A DNA stretch of 64,000 bases from CBDCUE01 sp965222515 (GTDB lineage Bacteria > Pseudomonadota > Alphaproteobacteria > Rickettsiales > JABIRX01). Position numbers and translations under genes: made by a program. Position 1 is the stretch's first letter, and every line of letters starts with the position of its first letter. The stretch is from contig CBDCUE010000017.1 of NCBI GenBank assembly GCA_965222515.1, positions 115,229 through 179,228 on the forward strand, in the 5' to 3' direction. Below the pieces are notes generated by a model. The model was not told the DNA's origin. It did not search any database and saw nothing but the letters and a program-made list of their open reading frames with translations. Positions 1 through 7,657 of this stretch are shown here, in pieces.

Positions 1-1733
1 TAAAGAGCTGCCGCAATTCTTCTAGACATTGCAACTATCATACCTTTTCCATCAATAATATTTTGACGCTTTTCAAAATGATCTATAATATCTTTAGCAA
101 TTTTTTTTATTGTTTTTTCACTACCAATTAATGCTTCAAGTTGTGTCCATTTAGCTTTTGCTTTTTGGCTTTCAGATAAATCTTGTTTTTCTAAATCCTT
201 ATCTAATTCTTTAACTAATTTTTTACCTTTATCATCTAAATCTATTTTTGCAAGACGGCTTTCATAATAAATTTTAACCGTAGCACCATCTTTTACTGCT
301 TGAGATATATCATAAATATCAACATATTCTCCAAACACAGCAGGGGTATTTTTATCAGTATTTTCAATAGGAGTTCCTGTAAATCCAAGATAAGTTGCAT
401 TAGGAAGAGCATCTCTCATATATTTTGCAAAACCATAAACAGTTTTTTTTCCAATTAAATTTCCTGCTTCATCTTTACTATCTACTGTTTTTGCTCCAAA
501 TCCATATTGAGTTCTGTGAGCTTCATCAACTATTACGACAATATTTTCTCGCATAGATAAAGCTTCGTAAATATTACCATCACTTACACTAAATTTTTGA
601 ATTGTAGTAAAAACTACTCCACCAGATGCAACTTTTAATAATTTTTTTAAATCTTTTCTATCTCTTGCTTTAACAGGAGTTTGTCTTAATAATTGTTTAC
701 TAGATGCAAAACTATCAAATAATTGCTCATCTAAATCATTACGATCTGTAATTACTAGAATTGTTGGGTTGTTTAGTTTTAAAACTAATTTTCCTGTGGT
801 AAATACCATAGAAAGAGATTTTCCTGAGCCTTGAGTGTGCCAAACCACTCCACCTTTACGACTCCCATTTGTTGCTTTTTCTACAGATAAAACGGCTTTA
901 TTTACAGCATAATATTGATGATAGGCTGCAATTTTTTTAATAATTTTTACAGAAGTAATTTGAGTTTTACTATCAATAGAAGATGATTTTTCAAAAACAG
1001 TAAAATGACGAATAAGATCAAGTAATGTTTGTTTATTTAACATTTTTTCAATCAATATTTCCAATTCTATCTCCTGTTTTTCTTTGCCTTGAACCCTCCA
1101 ACTCATAAAACGATTAAGCAAACTAGATATTGAACCAGCCCTTGCCTCAAAACCATCAGAAATGGCTAAAATACCATTATAGATAAATAAAGAAGGTATA
1201 GTGTCTTTATAAGTTTCTAACTGCTTGTAAGCAGAGCCAATGGTTGCTTGCTCACTAATTGCATTTTTTAATTCAATAACCACAAGTGGCAGGCCATTCA
1301 CAAATAAAACAATATCAGGTCTTTTATTTTGATTTTCATAAGTTACCGTAAATTGATTAACCACATAAAAATCATTATTTTTTATATTATTAAAATCCAC
1401 AAGCCAAACTAAATCACCTCGTTCAATACCATTTTTTTGATAATGAATTTTTACTCCTTCAGTAAGCATTTTATGAAATTTCTCATTAGCATCTATAAGA
1501 GAGGAAGAGCTAATTCGCAAAACTTGGTTTAAAGCATCAATTTGTGCATTATTTGGAATATTAGGATTAATTTTAGCTATATTTTCTTTTAAAACAGACT
1601 CTAAAATTACTTCATCAAAGTTATTTCGTAATGGGTTTGTACTATCTGGTGCAATATCTTTTCCGTTATAAAAAGTAAAATTTTGCTTTTGGAATATTTC
1701 TATTGCTAGGTTTTCTATTTCTTCTTCAGTCAT
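1..1733 (-). CDS. hsdR: Type I restriction enzyme R subunit HsdR, partial (C-terminus beyond left edge)
   Basis: About 577 N-terminal residues of the ATP-dependent DNA translocase and nuclease subunit of a type I restriction-modification complex. An N-terminal PD-(D/E)xK nuclease segment is seen (PDIVLFVNGLPLVVIELKN, around residues 150-170), followed by an SF2 helicase domain with Walker A HTQGSGKS near residue 298 and the DEAH box VDEAHR near residue 403. The GFTGTP motif follows around residue 455. The start is the ATG at 1733, 3 bases after the stop of the HerA gene, so the two are probably translated from one message. It works with HsdM and HsdS encoded upstream in the same unit. Loss of the C-terminus is only due to the window edge; I see no frameshift in the visible part. 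Confidence 0.95.
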   Translation of the reverse strand, partial: MTEEEIENLAIEIFQKQNFTFYNGKDIAPDSTNPLRNNFDEVILESVLKENIAKINPNIPNNAQIDALNQVLRISSSSLIDANEKFHKMLTEGVKIHYQKNGIERGDLVWLVDFNNIKNNDFYVVNQFTVTYENQNKRPDIVLFVNGLPLVVIELKNAISEQATIGSAYKQLETYKDTIPSLFIYNGILAISDGFEARAGSISSLLNRFMSWRVQGKEKQEIELEILIEKMLNKQTLLDLIRHFTVFEKSSSIDSKTQITSVKIIKKIAAYHQYYAVNKAVLSVEKATNGSRKGGVVWHTQGSGKSLSMVFTTGKLVLKLNNPTILVITDRNDLDEQLFDSFASSKQLLRQTPVKARDRKDLKKLLKVASGGVVFTTIQKFSVSDGNIYEALSMRENIVVIVDEAHRTQYGFGAKTVDSKDEAGNLIGKKTVYGFAKYMRDALPNATYLGFTGTPIENTDKNTPAVFGEYVDIYDISQAVKDGATVKIYYESRLAKIDLDDKGKKLVKELDKDLEKQDLSESQKAKAKWTQLEALIGSEKTIKKIAKDIIDHFEKRQNIIDGKGMIVAMSRRIAAAL

Positions 1734-1736
1734 TTT

Positions 1737-3677
1737 TTATGCTATATTTTTATTATTATCATTGGTTTGTATTTCTTCCGTCCAATTCTTTACAATATTA
1801 TTATTTCCACTTTTAGGCAAAGGATTGGCATCTTTTACTTTAAACAAAACAGGTAAATTAGTTGCTGTTCCAAATATTAAAGCTTCTTGGTTTGGAATAG
1901 AGGGGAGCTGCTCTAATAATGTTCTAGAAATAAAAGGAGTCATTGCTCTAATAAAATTCAAATCGTTTGGATTCTGTATTCTGTGAATAATAAAGTTGCT
2001 ACATTGTGATAAAACTGTTTCGTTAAGCTCACTAGGTCTTTGACTAGACAACATTAATAACAAACCATATTTTCTAGCTTCTTTTGCAATTCTTTCAAAA
2101 ATTCTATTAGCTTCAAAAAAATATTCTTTTCCTTTATTATTTGATATATATCTATGAGCTTCATCTAAAATAAGATGAATTGGTTCTGTATTTCGTGATT
2201 CTAATTTTTTAACATATTCAAAAAATATTCTTGCAAGAACAGAGGAAACAACTTCAATTACCTCATCATCAATATTATCAAAATTAATAATAGAGATATT
2301 GAAGTCTTTTATAAACTTTTCTATGTACGAATCTAGATCTTCTTTGTTTTTAAAAAAAGAAAACTCTGTTCTTGTGCTTAAGGATTTTAATCTTGTAATC
2401 ATAGAGGAACAATAATCCCGTACCTGTTTATTACCATGTGCCTCTTCCCAAGATATAGCTAACTCTATATACTCTTCTAGTCTATCTAATTTTATTTCAC
2501 TCTCACCGTTATAATTAAAATCTATAAATTCTTGAGTATTTTCTTGTTCTAGTTTGCTCAAATATTCTTTAAATTCGGTACAATTTTTAATTTCTCCATA
2601 ATGCGTTCCTAGATAGAGATCTAGCTTTTCTTTTGTAAATTTTATACAAGATGTAGAAATTTTATTATTATCAAATGAATGTTTCTCTATAAAAAATTGT
2701 AATCTATTATTTTGTAATTTATTATAATTAGCAATAATTTTACTAACTGTATAATTAGAATCAGTTTCTAATAATGATTGAGAGATTTTACAAAAAATAT
2801 AAGTTTTAAGCTTGTTTTTAGAATCATTAGAATCATTATCCTCTTGGTTTTCACATAAACTATATAAACCTAAAGCATTTCTTAAAATAGGGGACTGGGC
2901 TTTAGAACTTGCCTTTAATAATAATTCCCATTCATCAATATTTAATAAATTTAACGGCAAATAAAAATTATTATTGTTTTCTTTATTTTTAAAATCAAAG
3001 CATTTCAATTCTATATGTTCTAATAATTCTTCCTTTTCTTCTTTAATAAAGGCCTTTTTATATTCTCCATTTACATCAAAAAAGATAAATTTAGATTTTG
3101 GATATTTATTTTTTTTGTAAATAGTTTGTAAAATTGATGAAATCGTGCAACTTTTTCCACTCCCTGTATTTCCTAAAATAGCACTATGGAGTCCAAAAAA
3201 ATTATTTATATTTATTTTAACTCTATATTTCTCTAATAATGTCCAAGTCCCTATATCTAAATATTTATCTTTTTCTTGTACCGCACTACCAAATAATGCA
3301 TTTAACTCCTTTTCTTTGATATAAAGAACATCACTATAAAGGTTAGGGTAATTAGAAACTCCAAAGGTAAATTTTTCTTTTTCTAAAATTCCCATAGGAA
3401 AAAGTTCTAAAATTTTATTAGAATTAATTTTGCTCAAACCATCTTTATCTACAAAAGTAGAGTTGTCCTCTTTTTCTCTTATTGAAGAAATAGAAGCGAC
3501 AATGAAGTTATTTTCAATACAGACTAAGACATAACCATTTAATCTAATAAATTGATATATATCATCAAAGTCATTAATATTAAAACTATTAATACTACTT
3601 AATAATTCTGCTTCTAACTTATAAGCATTAATACTAATAATTTTGGCTATAGCTCTTTCTTTTTTACTTTGAATCAT
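1737..3677 (-). CDS. herA: HerA-type (DUF87) hexameric ATPase/translocase, partner of SIR2
   Basis: A 646-residue P-loop ATPase of the HerA/FtsK branch. The N-terminal ~130 residues fit the small beta-barrel domain of the family. Walker A GNTGSGKS lies at residues 169-176 and Walker B LILDEAHRYI near residue 500, followed by LLLMLSSQRPSEL, the sensor/arginine-finger region typical of DUF87 proteins. Bacterial HerA proteins next to a SIR2 gene form antiphage systems (SIR2-HerA, also called Nezha) in which HerA assembles with the NAD-consuming SIR2. Here it overlaps the SIR2-coding end of the upstream gene by 14 bases and is 3 bases ahead of hsdR. The function is inferred from this pairing. The ~300-residue insert between the two Walker motifs is long and lysine/asparagine rich. 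Confidence 0.88.
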   Translation of the reverse strand: MIQSKKERAIAKIISINAYKLEAELLSSINSFNINDFDDIYQFIRLNGYVLVCIENNFIVASISSIREKEDNSTFVDKDGLSKINSNKILELFPMGILEKEKFTFGVSNYPNLYSDVLYIKEKELNALFGSAVQEKDKYLDIGTWTLLEKYRVKININNFFGLHSAILGNTGSGKSCTISSILQTIYKKNKYPKSKFIFFDVNGEYKKAFIKEEKEELLEHIELKCFDFKNKENNNNFYLPLNLLNIDEWELLLKASSKAQSPILRNALGLYSLCENQEDNDSNDSKNKLKTYIFCKISQSLLETDSNYTVSKIIANYNKLQNNRLQFFIEKHSFDNNKISTSCIKFTKEKLDLYLGTHYGEIKNCTEFKEYLSKLEQENTQEFIDFNYNGESEIKLDRLEEYIELAISWEEAHGNKQVRDYCSSMITRLKSLSTRTEFSFFKNKEDLDSYIEKFIKDFNISIINFDNIDDEVIEVVSSVLARIFFEYVKKLESRNTEPIHLILDEAHRYISNNKGKEYFFEANRIFERIAKEARKYGLLLMLSSQRPSELNETVLSQCSNFIIHRIQNPNDLNFIRAMTPFISRTLLEQLPSIPNQEALIFGTATNLPVLFKVKDANPLPKSGNNNIVKNWTEEIQTNDNNKNIA

Positions 3678-6102
3678 TTTTAAATAAATATTTATTTAAT
3701 ATCGTTTCTAATCGCTCATCATCTTCATTACTTTCTAATAAAAAATTCTCTATAATATAACTAAAATCTGATATATTCTTACCCTCACCTTCTATACCTT
3801 CTAGAATCCAAATTCTAGGATCATCAAAATCTTTTATTTTTTTTAACTCTTTATTTTTCTCAATATCTGCATATGAAAAAATAATAAGCCTAAACTTAGG
3901 AATTGTTGCCAAAGCTTGATATATAATATTATTAATATGCTCATCAGCAAAACTATAGCCAATTACAACTAAAATATTATCTGGTTGTAATAATTTTTTT
4001 TGAAATTCCCTAAAAAGATCGCTATAAGGAGATGCAAAACTACTATTTTGTTTTGTGGGGGTAGGATAAATCATTATATTATTATCATCATTATTAAAAC
4101 TAGGATTTTGTATTTCTTTTATTTTAAATAATTTATTTTCATTTGCTTCTTCAATCCAATTAATTGAGCCGTGTAATTTATATAAATAAATATATTTATC
4201 TATAATATGATATTTTTTATCACTTAAGCCTATTTGCTCGGCATATGCATAATTAAAAGTCATTGGATTAAAACATCTATTAATATTGCCACTAAATCCA
4301 TTACAATAAATAATTCTCAAATCATCCATTGCTTTCTCACTAAACAAATCATAGTTTGTTGTGAAAATATTTATTTTTGAGAAAAAATTTTCTCTATACA
4401 TTAATTTTTTATAAAAAGATTTATAGATTTCTAATGTTGTAGAATATCTAATTTTTATATTATCATCATCTTGTTTAACTTTGCAAAGAGCTGCATCAAA
4501 AACTAACTTCTTTATTTCTTTTATTAAATCCCTAATTGTTTTAGTTTCGTTCTGTTCATTTAAGCTTGAAATATATTCTTTTGCATAAAGATATTGCAAC
4601 ATTTTTTCTAAGTTTTTATTATTAAGAACTTTATCCGGTACTTCTTTCTCAATAAGATTTACATCCAATTTTTTAAATAAGTCTGTCATTGTTGGAATTG
4701 CTCCACTAGAACAACCTGCCCCTAATAAGAAAGATAGATGGGAAGAGGAAAATATTTTATTAATATCTTTTTTAATTAACTCAATATTGTTTTCTTGGTT
4801 TTCTAAAAAGTTTTTATTTCCTTTAAAAAATTTTATCATTATTTTTATAATTTTAATTATATTTACCCTAATTTCTCCACTAATTAATTTAGGGAGGAGC
4901 AGATCTCTTTGTTTTTCTAGGGTTTGGATTTGTTGTTGATTTTTTTTGATTTTATTAAAAATCTCTTCGACTTGATTTTTAAAAGCTAACATATTTCTTT
5001 CGCTAGGGATAAACAATAATATTTTTTTTATCATTCCTGAATTTATAGAAGTAACAATAGAAGATGTGCTCCCCAAAATATTATATTTAAATTGTTTTAA
5101 AAAAAGGTATAAAAACTCCTTACAAATTACAGTTGTGTTTTTTATTTTAAAATGCGCGATAGCTTCATTTGAAACCATATCTTCTGATGTTATAGCTACC
5201 CTACCAACGGTCATTTTAAAGCTTAGAATAACTGTATCTTGGGTAATCACAGGCACTCTAAATTTTTCAATAGCTTCTTTTGTTAAATATTCTGATGTAT
5301 TGAATGTAAAAACTCCATTATTACCTAAATCTTTAATAGAAATCCATTTAATATCATTATTATTTTGAGAAAACCATTTAAATTCTTTTCGTGGAGGAGT
5401 TCTTCCTATAGCAATATCTGTAATGTCTCCCAACCTGCCTTCCTTCCAACTATCATCTTTATTTTCAATAAAATAATGTTTAAAGAGAGTTTCTGCTAAT
5501 TTTTCTAAGGTTTTATTTTGTCTGTGTAAAAGGTCAATTTTATCATCTAGGCTTGATTCTGCTAATTTTTCTAAGGTTTTATTTTGTCTGTGTAAAAGGT
5601 CAATTTTATCATCTAGGCTTGATAATATTTCTGCTATTGCTTCTTGTTCGGGAAGAGGGGGGATATTAAATAAATAATTTGTAATTACATCTGTTTGCAC
5701 TCTTTGCCTTCCAGAGCTACCTGACATAGATGAAATAGCTATCTTTCTAAATTGAGGGGATATAGCAAAATAGTAAATAAAAGATTTATTTGATAATAGG
5801 TGCTTTTCTCTTAATACAATAAATTCAGTGCTACCAAAAGCTACTGTGCTATTTTCTAATATATCTACAAAGGCAGTTTTGCCATTTTCTAAACAAGGAG
5901 TTATTCTAGCTAATAAAGTATCTCCATTTCTAAATTTTACACCTCCTTTATATTTTTCTTTTATAACCTTATTAATTTTTTTTGTAAAAGGAAAAACTGC
6001 ATCCATACAAACCTTAGAATGTAGAGTTTCTTTTTTTAAAATCTCCCTAGGGTTTATATCCACCACATCCCCCAACCGACATTTTTTCCAACCTTCTCTC
6101 AT
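3664..6102 (-). CDS. hsdS: HsdS specificity subunit fused in frame to a SIR2-family NADase domain
   Basis: An 812-residue open frame made of two proteins that are normally separate. Residues 1-415 are a type I HsdS: target-recognition domain 1, a conserved helical spacer (residues ~155-205, PPLPEQEAIAEIL then DDKIDLLHRQNKTLEKLAE), domain 2, and the usual C-terminal ending LLPKLISGEIRV. Residues 422-812 are a complete SIR2-like domain: FLLGAGCSSG (NAD-binding GAGxS), FTTNYD, KLHGSINW with the catalytic-type histidine, and VIGYSFADEH. The joint is a short Ile/Lys-rich stretch with no stop. An ATG at 4839 (residue 422) is the natural start for a stand-alone 391-residue SIR2, but no good ribosome-binding site precedes it. 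The frame overlaps the small upstream gene by 4 bases and herA by 14. Either a true fusion protein or two products from one frame is possible. The spacer helix carries an exact 22-residue duplication. Confidence 0.9.
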   Translation of the reverse strand: MREGWKKCRLGDVVDINPREILKKETLHSKVCMDAVFPFTKKINKVIKEKYKGGVKFRNGDTLLARITPCLENGKTAFVDILENSTVAFGSTEFIVLREKHLLSNKSFIYYFAISPQFRKIAISSMSGSSGRQRVQTDVITNYLFNIPPLPEQEAIAEILSSLDDKIDLLHRQNKTLEKLAESSLDDKIDLLHRQNKTLEKLAETLFKHYFIENKDDSWKEGRLGDITDIAIGRTPPRKEFKWFSQNNNDIKWISIKDLGNNGVFTFNTSEYLTKEAIEKFRVPVITQDTVILSFKMTVGRVAITSEDMVSNEAIAHFKIKNTTVICKEFLYLFLKQFKYNILGSTSSIVTSINSGMIKKILLFIPSERNMLAFKNQVEEIFNKIKKNQQQIQTLEKQRDLLLPKLISGEIRVNIIKIIKIMIKFFKGNKNFLENQENNIELIKKDINKIFSSSHLSFLLGAGCSSGAIPTMTDLFKKLDVNLIEKEVPDKVLNNKNLEKMLQYLYAKEYISSLNEQNETKTIRDLIKEIKKLVFDAALCKVKQDDDNIKIRYSTTLEIYKSFYKKLMYRENFFSKINIFTTNYDLFSEKAMDDLRIIYCNGFSGNINRCFNPMTFNYAYAEQIGLSDKKYHIIDKYIYLYKLHGSINWIEEANENKLFKIKEIQNPSFNNDDNNIMIYPTPTKQNSSFASPYSDLFREFQKKLLQPDNILVVIGYSFADEHINNIIYQALATIPKFRLIIFSYADIEKNKELKKIKDFDDPRIWILEGIEGEGKNISDFSYIIENFLLESNEDDERLETILNKYLFKNDSK
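5492..5623 (-). repeat. Perfect 66-bp tandem duplication in the HsdS spacer helix
   Basis: Two identical, adjacent 66-bp copies (5492-5557 and 5558-5623), each coding 22 residues of the coiled-coil spacer between the two target-recognition domains. The copies show no differences, so the duplication is recent. It keeps the frame. In EcoR124I/EcoDXXI-type enzymes the number of short repeats in this spacer sets the gap length of the bipartite target site. Confidence 0.97.
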
Positions 6103-6329
6103 CTGCTTTTCCTTTCTAAAATTATTGCCTCAAAAGCTGGATTATCATTTTTAACTAAATCACTTTCTTCATAATCTCCTAGCCAATCTTCTGAATTTTC
6201 TTTCTTCAATTTTTTTTTACAAATTCTTTTTTCATCAATATCATCATATCCACCTTCATAACCATCAACCATAATTTCTAGTTCTTTTGGGTATGTTTCT
6301 AATATTTTAATTAATTCTGCTATTTTCAT
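6099..6329 (-). CDS. Small acidic hypothetical protein in the restriction operon
   Basis: A 76-residue protein I cannot assign to a named family with certainty. It begins MKIAELIKILETYPKELEI, has a DGYEGGYDD turn-rich segment, and a Lys/Glu-rich middle. Such a start resembles small accessory proteins seen beside restriction operons and phage genes, but no catalytic motif is visible. Its stop overlaps the HsdS start by 4 bases (ATGA type), so translation is probably coupled to HsdS. The start at 6329 is the only in-frame ATG that gives a full product. It lies 23 bases after the KilA-N gene. The position inside the operon makes a role linked to restriction, or a passenger gene, equally possible. 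Confidence 0.6.
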   Translation of the reverse strand: MKIAELIKILETYPKELEIMVDGYEGGYDDIDEKRICKKKLKKENSEDWLGDYEESDLVKNDNPAFEAIILERKSR

Positions 6330-6352
6330 TTTAATTTTTTATATTTTTATAG

Positions 6353-6667
6353 CTATTTCTTTGTAATAATATTTCCATTTGCTGTATTGCGATTTGATTT
6401 AATCCATTTCAATGGAGATAATACAAAATGATTAAAGCCTGCCTCATTTTTAAACTGGTCGAATTCTACCAGTTTAAAATCAGGATTATTTAATTTCTCC
6501 CATAAACCAAGTAATTCTATAGTATTTTTAGTTCTTATCCAATTTTTGATTACATCAGCAGGTGCATTAGGATTTTTATATTTTGCAATATCTGTAATAG
6601 AGATAAAATCTTCTTGTTGATTTGTTGCTAAATTAATTTCAATATTACTAACTTTTATTTTATTCAT
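6353..6667 (-). CDS. KilA-N domain protein, C-terminally truncated
   Basis: 104 residues that match the first half of KilA-N domain proteins, the DNA-binding module of phage antirepressors: an N-terminal strand pair, then FISITDIAKYKNPNAPADVI and NWIRTKNTIELLGLWEKLNN, FDQFKNEAGFNHFVLSPLKW. In full-length relatives the SPKKW motif is followed by more than 100 further residues, which are missing here: the frame ends shortly afterwards at a Lys-rich tail. It sits 3 bases after the RhuM gene in the type I operon. I read it as a cut-down remnant, although the remaining helices might still bind DNA. Function in the operon is unknown. Confidence 0.75.
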   Translation of the reverse strand: MNKIKVSNIEINLATNQQEDFISITDIAKYKNPNAPADVIKNWIRTKNTIELLGLWEKLNNPDFKLVEFDQFKNEAGFNHFVLSPLKWIKSNRNTANGNIITKK

Positions 6668-6670
6668 AGC

Positions 6671-7657
6671 TTATTTCTCTTTAATTAAATTTTCTAAATC
6701 TTTTAAATCCTCTTCATCAGCTATTTTTGCCTCATCTTTTTTTCTTTTTTTATCAAAATCACTGTAAATTTGATTAACTTTCTCCTCCATTTTTTTATGA
6801 CTAATTTTTCCTTTATGATTTAAAATCATAAAATCATTAGAGGTTAAAATTCTATCTACATTTTCTTCCCAAAATTTTAAAGTAAGCTCTTTTTGATTTT
6901 TTGCTCTTAATTCTGCCGTTTCTAAAAATATTACTACCAATCTATTTAAACTATCTAACTCATCTTTTAATAAATAGTTTTTAGCAGTAATAATATCAGC
7001 CTTTCTAACTATTTTACCCTTCCAAGCAGTAAGCCCCATATTAGATTTATTGCTATCTGCTCTTGAGTTAATAATTTCTGCAGCTGTTTGTCCTGTTATA
7101 GCATATAAAAGTTTATTTTGTATTTCTGCAAAAAACAACCTCGTTTTTTTATCAGTTTTATCATAATCACTAGATAATTTTAATAAATCTCTTATTTTTT
7201 GATAAAATCTTTTTTCAGATGCTCTAATATCACGGATTTGCTCTAAAAGCTCATCAAAATAATCTATTCTACCATCTGGGTTTTTTAATCTCTCTGTATC
7301 AATAATAAAGCCTTTTACGACATAGTCTTGCAAATAATCATTTGCCCATTTTCTAAATTGTGTTCCTCTTTTGCTTCTTACTCTAAAACCTATTGCTAAA
7401 ATCATTTTTAATGAATAAAAAGCAACATTGTAATCTTTACCATCTTTTGCAGTTCGTCGGAAATTCCGACATACTGAATTTTCTTCTAATTCTTCTTCTT
7501 GAAAAATACTAGATATATGTTCTGTAATTGTGCTTCTAGCTTTATCAAAAAGCTCAGCTATTTGATCTTGGCTTAACCAAATATCTCCATTTTTAGCATA
7601 AAGAGAAACTTCACTTTTACCATCATCTGTATTATAAATAATTATCTTATCATTCAT
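6671..7657 (-). CDS. RhuM-family protein (phage-type DNA-binding N-terminus)
   Basis: 328 residues of the RhuM family, named from a Salmonella pathogenicity-island gene and often found beside type I restriction genes. The N-terminal half has the winged-helix-like stretch DIWLSQDQIAELFDKARSTI, VCRNFRRTAKDGKDYNVAFY and the AIGFRVRSKRGTQFRKWAND motif; the C-terminal half is helical, with GQTAAEIINSRADSNKSNMG and TAWKG. The start overlaps the hsdM stop by 4 bases, so it is translationally coupled to the methylase. No enzymatic motif is known for the family and its molecular role is not established. Its place between hsdM and hsdS is a recurring arrangement, which suggests a regulatory or accessory role, but this is inference. 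Confidence 0.88.
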   Translation of the reverse strand: MNDKIIIYNTDDGKSEVSLYAKNGDIWLSQDQIAELFDKARSTITEHISSIFQEEELEENSVCRNFRRTAKDGKDYNVAFYSLKMILAIGFRVRSKRGTQFRKWANDYLQDYVVKGFIIDTERLKNPDGRIDYFDELLEQIRDIRASEKRFYQKIRDLLKLSSDYDKTDKKTRLFFAEIQNKLLYAITGQTAAEIINSRADSNKSNMGLTAWKGKIVRKADIITAKNYLLKDELDSLNRLVVIFLETAELRAKNQKELTLKFWEENVDRILTSNDFMILNHKGKISHKKMEEKVNQIYSDFDKKRKKDEAKIADEEDLKDLENLIKEK

